Below, one piece after another: positions 1 to 8,989 of a DNA stretch of 64,000 nucleotides. The translations under genes were made by a program, and so were the position numbers. Every line of letters starts with the position of its first letter. Position 1 is the stretch's first letter. Under the pieces are notes generated by a model. It was not told where the DNA came from. It saw only the letters and a program-made list of their open reading frames with translations, and ran no database searches. This stretch comes from an uncultured Romboutsia sp. (GTDB lineage: Bacteria > Bacillota > Clostridia > Peptostreptococcales > Peptostreptococcaceae): the NCBI GenBank assembly GCA_937880075.1, contig CALFLM010000033.1:30452-94451 (forward strand), given 5' to 3'.

Positions 1-3000
1 TATCCATATCTAAATGCTTGTCCATTAAACGCTTTTAATCCAATATTTGTATCATTTGCTTTTTGCTCACCTTTTACATGTTCACGCCTTATTTCTTGAT
101 TGTTATTATCCAATAATGTAACTTCGTATTGTTTATTCTGTTTATTTTGTTGTCTAAAGTACATATCTTCACCATCTGATACTTTAATAGTCATGCTATC
201 TGTATCAAATTCCATATATAGTGCTACCTCAGATTCGTTTTCTGGTCGATTTACCCTATGTCCCATAAACTCTATCTTATCATCAGGTAATGCATTTGAT
301 AAATTTATATTTCTATTGGTAGAGTAACTTCTTCCCCATAAGTCAGTAACTGTATAGGAAAGTACATATCTTCCAGGTTCTTCTACACCTTCTAATCCTG
401 TTACTTTTATATTATCTTTACCTAATATATCATGGTCATCTTTTATGGTTGTACCTTTCGTGAAATCAATCTCATCATCACCATCACCTAAAAGTGCATT
501 TAAATCTCCTTCAAAAGTTATCGTTGGCGCATCATTATATACGGCATGCAATCCAAACTCTGTAGATTTAAATCTTACATTGTTGATATTGTCCATATCT
601 TGTATACCATCAGAATACTCTTCTTTTTCATCAAATACAGTTCCTGTGATTTTTATACCACGTTGAGCAAAATCAGCTGAGATATTCTCTATGGATATAA
701 AATCATCTTCTTTTATAGCATAGTCTTCTAATGTATTCAATTTAGGAGAATTCCCATCGTCATTACCATTTAGTGTAACTTCCTTTACAGGCTTCATAGA
801 TTTATCATATACTTTTATAGTTACTACATTATCATTGGGTTTAGTTGGATCAAGTTGTAAACTAGATTTGTTCTCTATTTTTACTCTACCATCATCAAAA
901 CCAATGTCAAATACTTTACTATTTGTATTTCTTTTCACTCTACCTGTATTATTTAAAGAGTGGATTTCTATCTTGTTAAGACCTAACCCTGATTTTACAA
1001 CAATAGTACGTTCAACTTCTGATGTTCTTCCCCAGCTATCTTCAGCAATATATTTAATTGTATATCTACCAGGTTCATCTAAATCTACATTTGTATCATC
1101 ATATACTATATCATGAATAGTTATATTCTTATCATGGTCATCTGTTATAGTAATATCTTTAAATGGATTTAAAATTTGCCCTTTATAATAAATAAGATCT
1201 TCATTATGACCAGTTATTACTGGAGCGTTATTATATACAGATTTTAGTCCTTCTTCTTTTATAGTAAATCTTACGTTCTGTATCTGATCAGCATCAGTTA
1301 TACCTTGATTATAGTTAGCTTTACTATTTTCTGTATTACTTTCTATATTACCTTCTATAACCACATTTTGATAATCTGTATACCACACAGATAAGCTATA
1401 TCCTTCTTGGTATTCGAAAGCATTAACTCTACTTACAAATTCATCATTAATAGTACTACCACCACGTAATTCTATATTAGCAATGTTTGAACCTAATTCA
1501 TTGTATACAGTTAATCTAAGTGCTACCTCAGATGAACTTCCTGGCATAACATCAGTTGTAGAATGATTTATTACCCTTAACTTATTGGTAATTGTATCAA
1601 AACCTATTGTTAATATGTTTTCAGAACTACGAGTAGATCCTTTATTTATTTTTAATTTAACTTCTTCTAATTCATTTCTAGGTTCAACTACAACCGTTCT
1701 ATCATATGTTTTTTGAACTCCACGTTTAGTTGTTACATTATATTTTACAGTATAAATACCTTCTAGCATGTTGTTAAATCCATTTTCATTAACAGTTATA
1801 GTATAGTCTTCATCCGATAAATCGTCTGTATTTGCATGTACACCATCCATGAAGTCTATATCGTCACCTCTTTTTACTGTTACTTGATCTATTCCAGTTA
1901 ATTCAGGAACAGCAGTTTTTAATTCCTTAAGTCCATCATCAGTTATCATAAATCTAACTTGTGTATATTTGTCATTAGTTCCAAATCCATTAGAATAATC
2001 TATTGAATTATTAACAACGTCTCCAGTTATCTTTATATCCTCAGGAGCAATTCCTTTTAAACTTATAGTATCATATTTACTATAGTTTTGTTGATGGATT
2101 TTTGCTAGTTCTGTTCTATCATGCTCTCTATCTCCATTTAAAGCAATAGAGTATTTTTCCAAACCTTTTTTATCTCTAACAGTCATTTTAAAATGTGATG
2201 TATCGTTATTAGAAGATTTAACTTTATTAGTCTCTGTAGTTGATGCTTTTTTTACAATAATCTTACTTTGTGCTGTATCAAACCCTATTTTTAATCCTAG
2301 AACATTATTATCATAAACATTTATATCATTTAGTTTAACTTTTGATTCTACTGATATATCAACTTCTTTTAAAGTTGCTCTTCCCCAGCTATCAACAAGC
2401 ATAAAGCGTAATTTATATTTACCTACTTGATTAAAAGTATAGTTTCTAGTAATTTTTTCTTCATTTAAGTAAATTTCTATATCACTAGGTGATAAACTAT
2501 CTTTATCATCACTTACTTGAACATTTGCTAGTAAATCAACTGTATTACCCTTGATTATAGTAGTATTTGTTGAACCACCAGTTATTTGAGCTGCTTCATT
2601 GTATACAGTTTCTAATTTATCTTCTTTAACTGTAAATCTAACATTGTTCATATAATCTGGGTTGGTAATACCATCACCATAATCTTCAGTAGTCTTATTA
2701 TTGGTATCTTCTATTCTACCTGTTATTTTTATACCATTTTGATAATCTCTTCTATAAACTTGAATAGTATCTCCAACTAAATACTCAATATCATTTATAG
2801 GATCTAATTTAGGAGAAGTACCTCTATCGTTACCTGTTAGAGTAACCTTTGCTTTTATATCTCCTTGTTCATTCCTTATTTCTATATCAAATGCCGTATC
2901 ATCTAAATTTCTTACTGATAATCTATCAGCTTTTTGATTATATAATTTATATTTATTGTTAAGAGGGTCAAAACCAATTTCAAAAATAGGTTTATCAGTA

Positions 3001-6000
3001 GGATTTTCAGTATCACTAGGGTTCTCACTAGAATCCCCACCATTAACAACATTAGTTGCCTCAATATCATTACCTGCATTATTATCTAAGTTACTGTCTG
3101 AGTAAATTTTGAATCTATTATCATAAATTTTTGGCAATACAGTTACTTTTCTTGTTGCTGTAGTTTCTCTTCCCCAACTATCTACTGCTCTGTATTCAAC
3201 CTCATACTCTCCTATTTGATTCATGTTTACAGTGCTCTTAACAACATCAACTACTAGATCATTATCTTCATCAGTTATACTAACATTTTCTAATGGATTA
3301 AAGTTTTTTCCTAAGTATGTCACTGTATCTTCTATACCATTAATAACTGGAGCATTATTGTATACAGCTTCTAGACCTTCTGGAGTAAATTTAAATATTG
3401 TATTCCGCATATCTATTTCTTCTTCAAATCCATCACTGTAATCTTCTTCTCCATTTATGACATCGCCGTAAATAGCAAATCTTTTTGGATCCATATGTTG
3501 TAAGAATAAGTAGTCTCCATTTTTATACTCAAAGTTTTCAAATTGCCTAGATATATTACCTCTATCTGACTTTCCACGATAAGTATGTTCTTTCTTTACA
3601 GTTCCATGTTTATCATATACAGCTATTTTTGCAACATTAACATCACCCTTTTTATACCAGAAAGAATATTGATTATGTCCAACTAATTTTATTTTTCCTC
3701 CATCTCGAACTCCATCTGCTCCTGGTACAACTGCATATTGTATAACATATCCTTCTGGTGCAATTGCTGCAAATATATTTTTTTGATTGCCTGTCGGTCT
3801 TAATTTTTCTTCATATACTGATTTTAATCCACTACGGGTTATTTCAAACTTTGCATTTAATAAGTTCATAGGTATATCAAAACCGTCTGTATAATCTTCT
3901 CTTTTATCTATAACTTTACCATTAAATTTAACTCTATTTGGATGCCATGCAAGTAACTCAATCTTATCACCATATTCAAATGTGTAATTATTCTTTAATT
4001 GATCAAATTTATTTGAAGTACCTCTTTCCCTACCTTCAATATTAATATGAGGTATTTTTAGTACTCCATTTTTACTAAATATCTTAATCGAGTAATACCA
4101 TGTAGTACCCATTTCTTGGTTAAAAACTTCATCTAGTTGAGTAAGTGTAACCTTTTTAGTCTCGTGATCAAATCCAATAGTTACTATGTCTCTATTAGTA
4201 TCTAAATTGGGTCCACCTTGAAGTACAATTGTGTTTTTTTCTATCCCTTCTTTTATATTAAGGGTTATTTCATTTGTAGTTTTTCTGCCCCAACTGTCTT
4301 CAACTGTGTATTTGATAGTATTAATACCTATATTTAACTTACCTTCATCATTTATATTATCTAAAGGTTGGTCTCTATCATTAGTAATTTTTACTTTAGT
4401 TTTATCAATCTCTCCATCAAGAGTATCTGATACAGTAATATCCTTTAAATAATCAATTGGATCTCCTGCATAGGCTTCTAACTCTTTTATGCCATTTATA
4501 ATAGGTGCCTCATTGTATATATGTTGTAAACCAGTTTCAGTTATTTTAAATCTTACGTTTGTCATCTGGTCTTCATTATCTATACCATCAGTGTAATCTT
4601 CTTTCTCAGCACCACTATTGCCTATCATATTTCCTTTAATCTTGATTCTTTTAGGTGTATTACTCCAAACACTAAAGTAATATCCATCTTGTACGTCGAA
4701 GTCTAATATTTCATTTAGTTTATCAATATTTTGAACATCAGACTCATTTAATTCAATGTTGTGAATTTCTTTTGAGTTTTTGTTAAATAAAGTAAGTCCA
4801 AATACTTTATCATTAACTATAGCGTCATTATCTGTATCTTCAGTACTTGTATCATCGGTATTTGTCGCTACTGTAGTTTCAGTATTTGTTTTATGAACAT
4901 CAAATCTATTTTGCATAGGGTTATATTTTAATGAAAATATCTTTTGATCATTATTATTAGCATCATAGAATTCAATATCATTAGACACTGAGTTAGATAT
5001 TACATGCATATTTACATCTTTAGATGTTGTTCTTCCCCATGAATCTGATACTTCATAGTGTACTGGATATGTTCCTACTGTCGTTTTATCTACTGAGTCT
5101 ATTCCTTCTTTTACTAACTTACCTGTTATCTCATTATCATCATCAAGTTCATCAGTTACAGTAGCAACACTTTCTAAGTCAATATCGCTATCTTTAAGTA
5201 TATAAAAATCAGTATCTACACCTTTGATTACAGGTGCAGCATTATATATCTTTTCTAGACCAGAAGATTCATTTATTTTAAAACGAGTATTATACATTTT
5301 TTCATCACTTTCAAATGTATAAGTATTATCTTCATTATTTTCACTACTTTTGTTATTTTTATTTAATTTAACCTCTATACCATTTTGATGATCATAACTC
5401 CATAATGAAATATAATCGTTATCTGCAAATGTCAAATTATTAAACTTACTTACAAACTTCTTATTTTGTAAATCTTCTTCAGTTATAGTAACTTCATATT
5501 TTACTGTGAAATCACCATTAGTCTTAGAGGTATTTTTAGTATATACAGTCATCTTAAATACATTACCACTTACATCATTAGGTAAATTATTTAAATTAAT
5601 GTCTGTTACAATGTATTTCTTAGTAATTGAATCAAAACCTAACGAGAAAATAACGCCATTATTACTTTTTACATTTATTTTATTTGCTTCTAGAGCAGTT
5701 TTATCAGTAACAGTTATATCTCTATTTTTTGTAGTGGTTCTTCCCCAACTATCAGTTAACCTATACTCAACACTCTTAGTTCCTGTTGTATTTGTGTTAA
5801 TCTTTTTATATATAACTCTAGTTTTTAAGTTATTATTATCCTTATCATGGTCATCACTTACAGTTACACCATTTAGATAATCAACTTCTTCTCCTCTTTT
5901 AACTGTCATTTCTGTAAAGTCAATCTCAGGAGCTTTATTATAAACAGCCTTTAGACCATTTGACAATATTTCGAATCTAACATTGTTCATATAGTCAGGA

Positions 6001-8138
6001 TTATCAATACCATCCTCATAATTTTCTGGTATACCATTACTTGGGTCTACACCTTGATTATTGTCTGTATTTTTATTTTCTAAATTTATAGTTTCTGTAT
6101 CACCAGATCCTGAATCTCCATGGTTTGTATTACCTATTCCTCCAATAATCTTAATTCCATTTTTAGGATTTTCTGACCATAATTCTATATAGTCTCCTAC
6201 TTCGTAATTAAACCCATTTATCTTAGATAATATCCTTTTATCTATCTGATCTCTACCTTTTATGTTTACTGTTTTTTTCAAAATTCCACTTTCAGAAAAT
6301 ACTCTAAATTTAAATACAATATTATCTGTACTAGAGTCTAATTGAACTTGATTTGATTCAGTAATCATATATGTTTTAGATACATAGTCAAATCCAATCT
6401 TAAATGCTAACTGATTTTGCTTATTATAAACTTCAATAAACTTACTTTCTATTGGATTTGTACCTGATACATTTACAGTTCTTTCTGCTTGTGTCGAAAG
6501 TCCCCAGGAATCGGTTACTGTATAAACTATCGTATGATTTCCAAGTTTAGATGTATCAACTTCAGTATGATCTACAGATACTTTACCTGATTTTACAGTT
6601 TCTTCTGTAAATTTATCCTTATCATCAGTAATTCTAATACCTTCAGGCCAGTATTCTATTTTATCTCCTCTTTCTACAATAACTGATTCTAAGCCAGTTA
6701 TTTTGGGAGCTTCATTTTTTATACTTTTTAGACCCTTAGGTGTTATTTCAAATCTGTGATTAATAAGATTTTCTTCATCAACACCATTCGAATAATCAAG
6801 CGTATTACTAACAGTACTGTTTTCAACATTTTCAGTAGTGCTATTTTCAATATTTCCAGCTATTTTTAACTTTGTACTTGATTCTTTGTGCCAAATGTAT
6901 ATATGGTCACCATTTACATACTTTAAGTTGTTTAACTCTTTTAACTTATCAGAGTTACTTTTATCTTTACCTAATAAATTTACAGACTTTTTCAAGTTCA
7001 TCTCTTTATCATATAGTTCAAACTTAAAATACTCTCCATCTATACGGTTATTCATGACCCTACTATCTACGTCTATAACCTTAATTGATGATGATGGAAT
7101 GTCAAACTTTAGTTTAAATCTGGTGTCTGATCCTCCTGCGTAAGTTACACCACCTACAGTAATAAGAACATTTTCTAAACCAACATTTGTAGAATTTTTG
7201 TTTGAGAAACTCGTTCCAATGTGATCACTTGGATTAATTCCTGATATAATTCTACTTCCAGAACTTTTTCTTCCCCAGCTATCTGTAGCTGTATACGTTA
7301 TTTCTACTGAAAGCTCATCAATTTGTTTTACTTCAGTTTGTATAATAGAAGTATCTATTTCTTTATCATGGTCATCTGTTACAGATATACCTTCAAGGAT
7401 ATCCATATTTTTATCATTTACATCTTTAATATCTGAAAGACCATGTATAACTGGCGCTTCATTGTATACAGACTTAAGACCTTCTTCTGTTATTTCAAAC
7501 CTTACGTTTTGAATATAATCAGGTTCATCAATCCCATCAGAGTAATCTTCTTTTTCTTTATTTATATCACCCTGTATATCACCAGTAATTTTTAATCCCT
7601 CTTTGTTGTTAATAGGGATTATTTGAATAAAATCACCAATTTCATACTTACTTTCATTTAGTATATCTAACTTATCAGATATACCCTTGTCTTTACCTGT
7701 AAGTTCAATAGCAATTTTTTCTTTGTTTTCTTTGTCGTATACATTTATTTTATATATTATGCTATCAGGATTTTTATTTGATAGTTCCTTATCAGATCTA
7801 TCTTTAACAATGAATTTACCTTCTTTAGTATCAAAACCTAATGAAAATGCTAATTCATTTTCTCCATCAATATATGCATTAAATGTATACTCTTCTATAC
7901 TTACTTTCTTTTCTTCTACATGTGTATCTTTACTTTCTTCCGTTTTGATAGTTGTTTCATCAGTATCTACTTTTGTATCACTACTTTTATCTTCTTTAGT
8001 ACTATCACTTTCTTCTTTTATATTTTCCATCTTCTCTATTTTGTTAATTTCATTAGCATAAGACAGCAAATCAAACGGAATATTTTGACTAAAAATTGCT
8101 GTTAAGCATATAAAAGAAACTATTTTTTTGTACTTCAT
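1..8138 (-). CDS. Giant secreted protein of mucin/carbohydrate-binding and Ig-like repeats (partial, 3' end outside window)
   Basis: The minus-strand frame from the ATG at 8138 stays open to the left edge, giving at least 2712 codons with no stop. I checked the frame at 8.1, 4.9 and 0.03 kb. A signal peptide (MKYKKIVSFICLTAIF...) is followed by a Glu/Lys/Thr-rich linker. About 11 units of roughly 200-250 residues follow, with a twelfth cut by the edge. Each unit has a module resembling the putative mucin/carbohydrate-binding family found with M60 peptidases (GxDKxxSDKLxxLNxxxYxxGDxIxIW...IKIxGxI). A linker of the type EDYSDGIDxPDxMxNVRF then leads to an Ig-like module containing VTDDHDK and TDSWGR. 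The SD AGGAGG lies at 8151-8156, 12 nt from the ATG. The protein is probably an adhesin or mucin-binding surface protein; family membership rests on pattern recognition. Any cell-wall anchor would lie outside the window. Confidence 0.85.
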   Translation of the reverse strand, partial: MKYKKIVSFICLTAIFSQNIPFDLLSYANEINKIEKMENIKEESDSTKEDKSSDTKVDTDETTIKTEESKDTHVEEKKVSIEEYTFNAYIDGENELAFSLGFDTKEGKFIVKDRSDKELSNKNPDSIIYKINVYDKENKEKIAIELTGKDKGISDKLDILNESKYEIGDFIQIIPINNKEGLKITGDIQGDINKEKEDYSDGIDEPDYIQNVRFEITEEGLKSVYNEAPVIHGLSDIKDVNDKNMDILEGISVTDDHDKEIDTSIIQTEVKQIDELSVEITYTATDSWGRKSSGSRIISGINPSDHIGTSFSNKNSTNVGLENVLITVGGVTYAGGSDTRFKLKFDIPSSSIKVIDVDSRVMNNRIDGEYFKFELYDKEMNLKKSVNLLGKDKSNSDKLKELNNLKYVNGDHIYIWHKESSTKLKIAGNIENSTTENVENSTVSNTLDYSNGVDEENLINHRFEITPKGLKSIKNEAPKITGLESVIVERGDKIEYWPEGIRITDDKDKFTEETVKSGKVSVDHTEVDTSKLGNHTIVYTVTDSWGLSTQAERTVNVSGTNPIESKFIEVYNKQNQLAFKIGFDYVSKTYMITESNQVQLDSSTDNIVFKFRVFSESGILKKTVNIKGRDQIDKRILSKINGFNYEVGDYIELWSENPKNGIKIIGGIGNTNHGDSGSGDTETINLENKNTDNNQGVDPSNGIPENYEDGIDNPDYMNNVRFEILSNGLKAVYNKAPEIDFTEMTVKRGEEVDYLNGVTVSDDHDKDNNNLKTRVIYKKINTNTTGTKSVEYRLTDSWGRTTTKNRDITVTDKTALEANKINVKSNNGVIFSLGFDSITKKYIVTDINLNNLPNDVSGNVFKMTVYTKNTSKTNGDFTVKYEVTITEEDLQNKKFVSKFNNLTFADNDYISLWSYDHQNGIEVKLNKNNKSSENNEDNTYTFESDEKMYNTRFKINESSGLEKIYNAAPVIKGVDTDFYILKDSDIDLESVATVTDELDDDNEITGKLVKEGIDSVDKTTVGTYPVHYEVSDSWGRTTSKDVNMHVISNSVSNDIEFYDANNNDQKIFSLKYNPMQNRFDVHKTNTETTVATNTDDTSTEDTDNDAIVNDKVFGLTLFNKNSKEIHNIELNESDVQNIDKLNEILDFDVQDGYYFSVWSNTPKRIKIKGNMIGNSGAEKEDYTDGIDNEDQMTNVRFKITETGLQHIYNEAPIINGIKELEAYAGDPIDYLKDITVSDTLDGEIDKTKVKITNDRDQPLDNINDEGKLNIGINTIKYTVEDSWGRKTTNEITLNIKEGIEKNTIVLQGGPNLDTNRDIVTIGFDHETKKVTLTQLDEVFNQEMGTTWYYSIKIFSKNGVLKIPHINIEGRERGTSNKFDQLKNNYTFEYGDKIELLAWHPNRVKFNGKVIDKREDYTDGFDIPMNLLNAKFEITRSGLKSVYEEKLRPTGNQKNIFAAIAPEGYVIQYAVVPGADGVRDGGKIKLVGHNQYSFWYKKGDVNVAKIAVYDKHGTVKKEHTYRGKSDRGNISRQFENFEYKNGDYLFLQHMDPKRFAIYGDVINGEEDYSDGFEEEIDMRNTIFKFTPEGLEAVYNNAPVINGIEDTVTYLGKNFNPLENVSITDEDNDLVVDVVKSTVNMNQIGEYEVEYRAVDSWGRETTATRKVTVLPKIYDNRFKIYSDSNLDNNAGNDIEATNVVNGGDSSENPSDTENPTDKPIFEIGFDPLNNKYKLYNQKADRLSVRNLDDTAFDIEIRNEQGDIKAKVTLTGNDRGTSPKLDPINDIEYLVGDTIQVYRRDYQNGIKITGRIEDTNNKTTEDYGDGITNPDYMNNVRFTVKEDKLETVYNEAAQITGGSTNTTIIKGNTVDLLANVQVSDDKDSLSPSDIEIYLNEEKITRNYTFNQVGKYKLRFMLVDSWGRATLKEVDISVESKVKLNDINVYDNNVLGLKIGFDTAQSKIIVKKASTTETNKVKSSNNDTSHFKMTVRDKKGLEKYSIALNGDREHDRTELAKIHQQNYSKYDTISLKGIAPEDIKITGDVVNNSIDYSNGFGTNDKYTQVRFMITDDGLKELKTAVPELTGIDQVTVKRGDDIDFMDGVHANTDDLSDEDYTITVNENGFNNMLEGIYTVKYNVTTKRGVQKTYDRTVVVEPRNELEEVKLKINKGSTRSSENILTIGFDTITNKLRVINHSTTDVMPGSSSEVALRLTVYNELGSNIANIELRGGSTINDEFVSRVNAFEYQEGYSLSVWYTDYQNVVIEGNIESNTENSKANYNQGITDADQIQNVRFTIKEEGLKSVYNNAPVITGHNEDLIYYKGQILNPFKDITITDDHDKNITIHDIVYDDTNVDLDEPGRYTIKYIAEDSWGRTSEVERTIVVKSGLGLNKIEIHSLNNTGRVKRNTNSKVFDIGFDDGRVKIENKSSLQLDPTKPNDNVVTIKVYDKSMKPVKEVTLNGNDDGNSPKLNTLEDYAIKEDDFISIENISADFAQRGIKITGTVFDEKEEYSDGIQDMDNINNVRFKSTEFGLHAVYNDAPTITFEGDLNALLGDGDDEIDFTKGTTIKDDHDILGKDNIKVTGLEGVEEPGRYVLSYTVTDLWGRSYSTNRNINLSNALPDDKIEFMGHRVNRPENESEVALYMEFDTDSMTIKVSDGEDMYFRQQNKQNKQYEVTLLDNNNQEIRREHVKGEQKANDTNIGLKAFNGQAFRYG

Positions 8139-8317
8139 TTAATAACGATTCCTCCTTTCCGTAAAAATCTCCTTTGGGATAATTTCCAGTAAGTATAACT
8201 TTCATTATTATACGACATAAATCTACCCGTTTCGTCATACTTGTCTTAAAATGTATTTATATTATCTTTATCTGCATTAGTTAACTCGTTACATTAGTAA
8301 AGTTTTACAATTAGGTA

Positions 8318-8354
8318 TGATTGCTTTCCAGCTTTTGTTCTTTATTCAAAAAAA
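8318..8354. repeat. 37-bp direct repeat, copy 1
   Basis: The stretch starting TGATTGCTTTCCAGC and ending in a run of A recurs at 13412-13448 in the same orientation with one mismatch. The two copies bracket the decayed M60 and secreted-protein region. Directly to the right is GGGGCTGTCTCACTAA, which resembles a terminal inverted repeat of IS1182-type elements, so this may be the scar of a lost insertion sequence. Confidence 0.55.
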
Positions 8355-8603
8355 AGGGGCTGTCTCACTAAAAAATAAAATAAAAATGTATCAAATGAAC
8401 TATCCTTATCTCCATCAAACATATTCTTAACTTTATCAACTTTACCATCAATGAAGTTAGAATTACTATCTTTGAAAGTCAACAAAATAAACTACATTTG
8501 CAATGTGCTAAGTAGGCTTATTAATAACAGCTGCATTTGCTGTAATGCTTAAATCTAAGCACATAATTAGTGCTAAAATAAGTGACATTTTTCTTTTTAC
8601 CAC
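8340..8603 (-). pseudogene. Remnant of a secreted protein gene (signal peptide plus fragment)
   Basis: A GTG at 8603 sits 9 nt from a GGAGGG SD at 8613-8618. It opens a clean signal peptide (VVKRKMSLILALIMCLDLSI, then TANAA), but the frame stops at TAG 8508-8510 after 31 codons. Further along, in another frame, DSNSNF and NMFDGDKDSSF can be read, resembling the start of an F5/8-type-C (discoidin) domain. I read it as a frameshifted and truncated surface or secreted protein. The discoidin assignment is weak. Confidence 0.5.
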
Positions 8604-8777
8604 TTTTAATCGCCCTCCAATATATTGTTTTATTGTAAGTGCTATAAGTAATAAATTTTTAATTTATTTTATAATATTATATATTAAATCATATAACATT
8701 TACAATGATATCTAGGGTTATTTTGTCGAATTTTATAGTTTATTTTTTAAGGTATTAATATTTTTTATGTATCATTT

Positions 8778-8870
8778 ATACCGCTACGGATACATTCGTT
8801 GTATTGTATCAAAATAAATTTTTTATTGTAGGCGTCGATTGTTAGACGTTTACGCTTTTGTCACCTTATA
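8778..8870. repeat. Weak copy of dispersed GC-richer intergenic repeat
   Basis: CGCTACGGATACATTCGTTG resembles CGCTACAGATACATCCATTG in the repeat at 36684-36784, and GGCGTCG motifs follow. The match is degenerate and the limits are approximate. Confidence 0.35.
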
Positions 8871-8910
8871 GTCACTAGATTTTATACGTATCTTGAGTTA
8901 TCCTCTTATC

Positions 8911-8974
8911 AAAAAAATCACCTCATTTTGTATAGTTTTAAAGTATATTTTAACTATATCTACAAAATGAGGTG
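8911..8974 (-). terminator. Terminator of the M60 pseudogene
   Basis: CACCTCATTTTGTA pairs with TACAAAATGAGGTG (14 bp), with a further TATAGTT/AACTATA pair in the loop. On the minus strand it is followed by seven T. It lies just after the stop codon at 8990-8992. Confidence 0.75.
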
Positions 8975-8989
8975 TTGTTTAATTTTAAT

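Larger units (their letters stand above)
8139..8989. other. Gene-free stretch with decayed sequence
   Basis: No intact gene. It holds the upstream region of the giant repeat protein, one copy of a 37-bp repeat (8318-8354), a secreted-protein remnant (8340-8603), a weak copy of a dispersed GC-richer repeat (8778-8870), and the terminator hairpin of the M60 pseudogene (8911-8974). Confidence 0.7.

Noticed and set aside
1..8138. The regular repeats at 0-8 kb as a CRISPR array or satellite DNA
   Set aside because: The periodicity is about 600-750 bp, in phase with a coding frame and imperfect; it is protein domain repetition.
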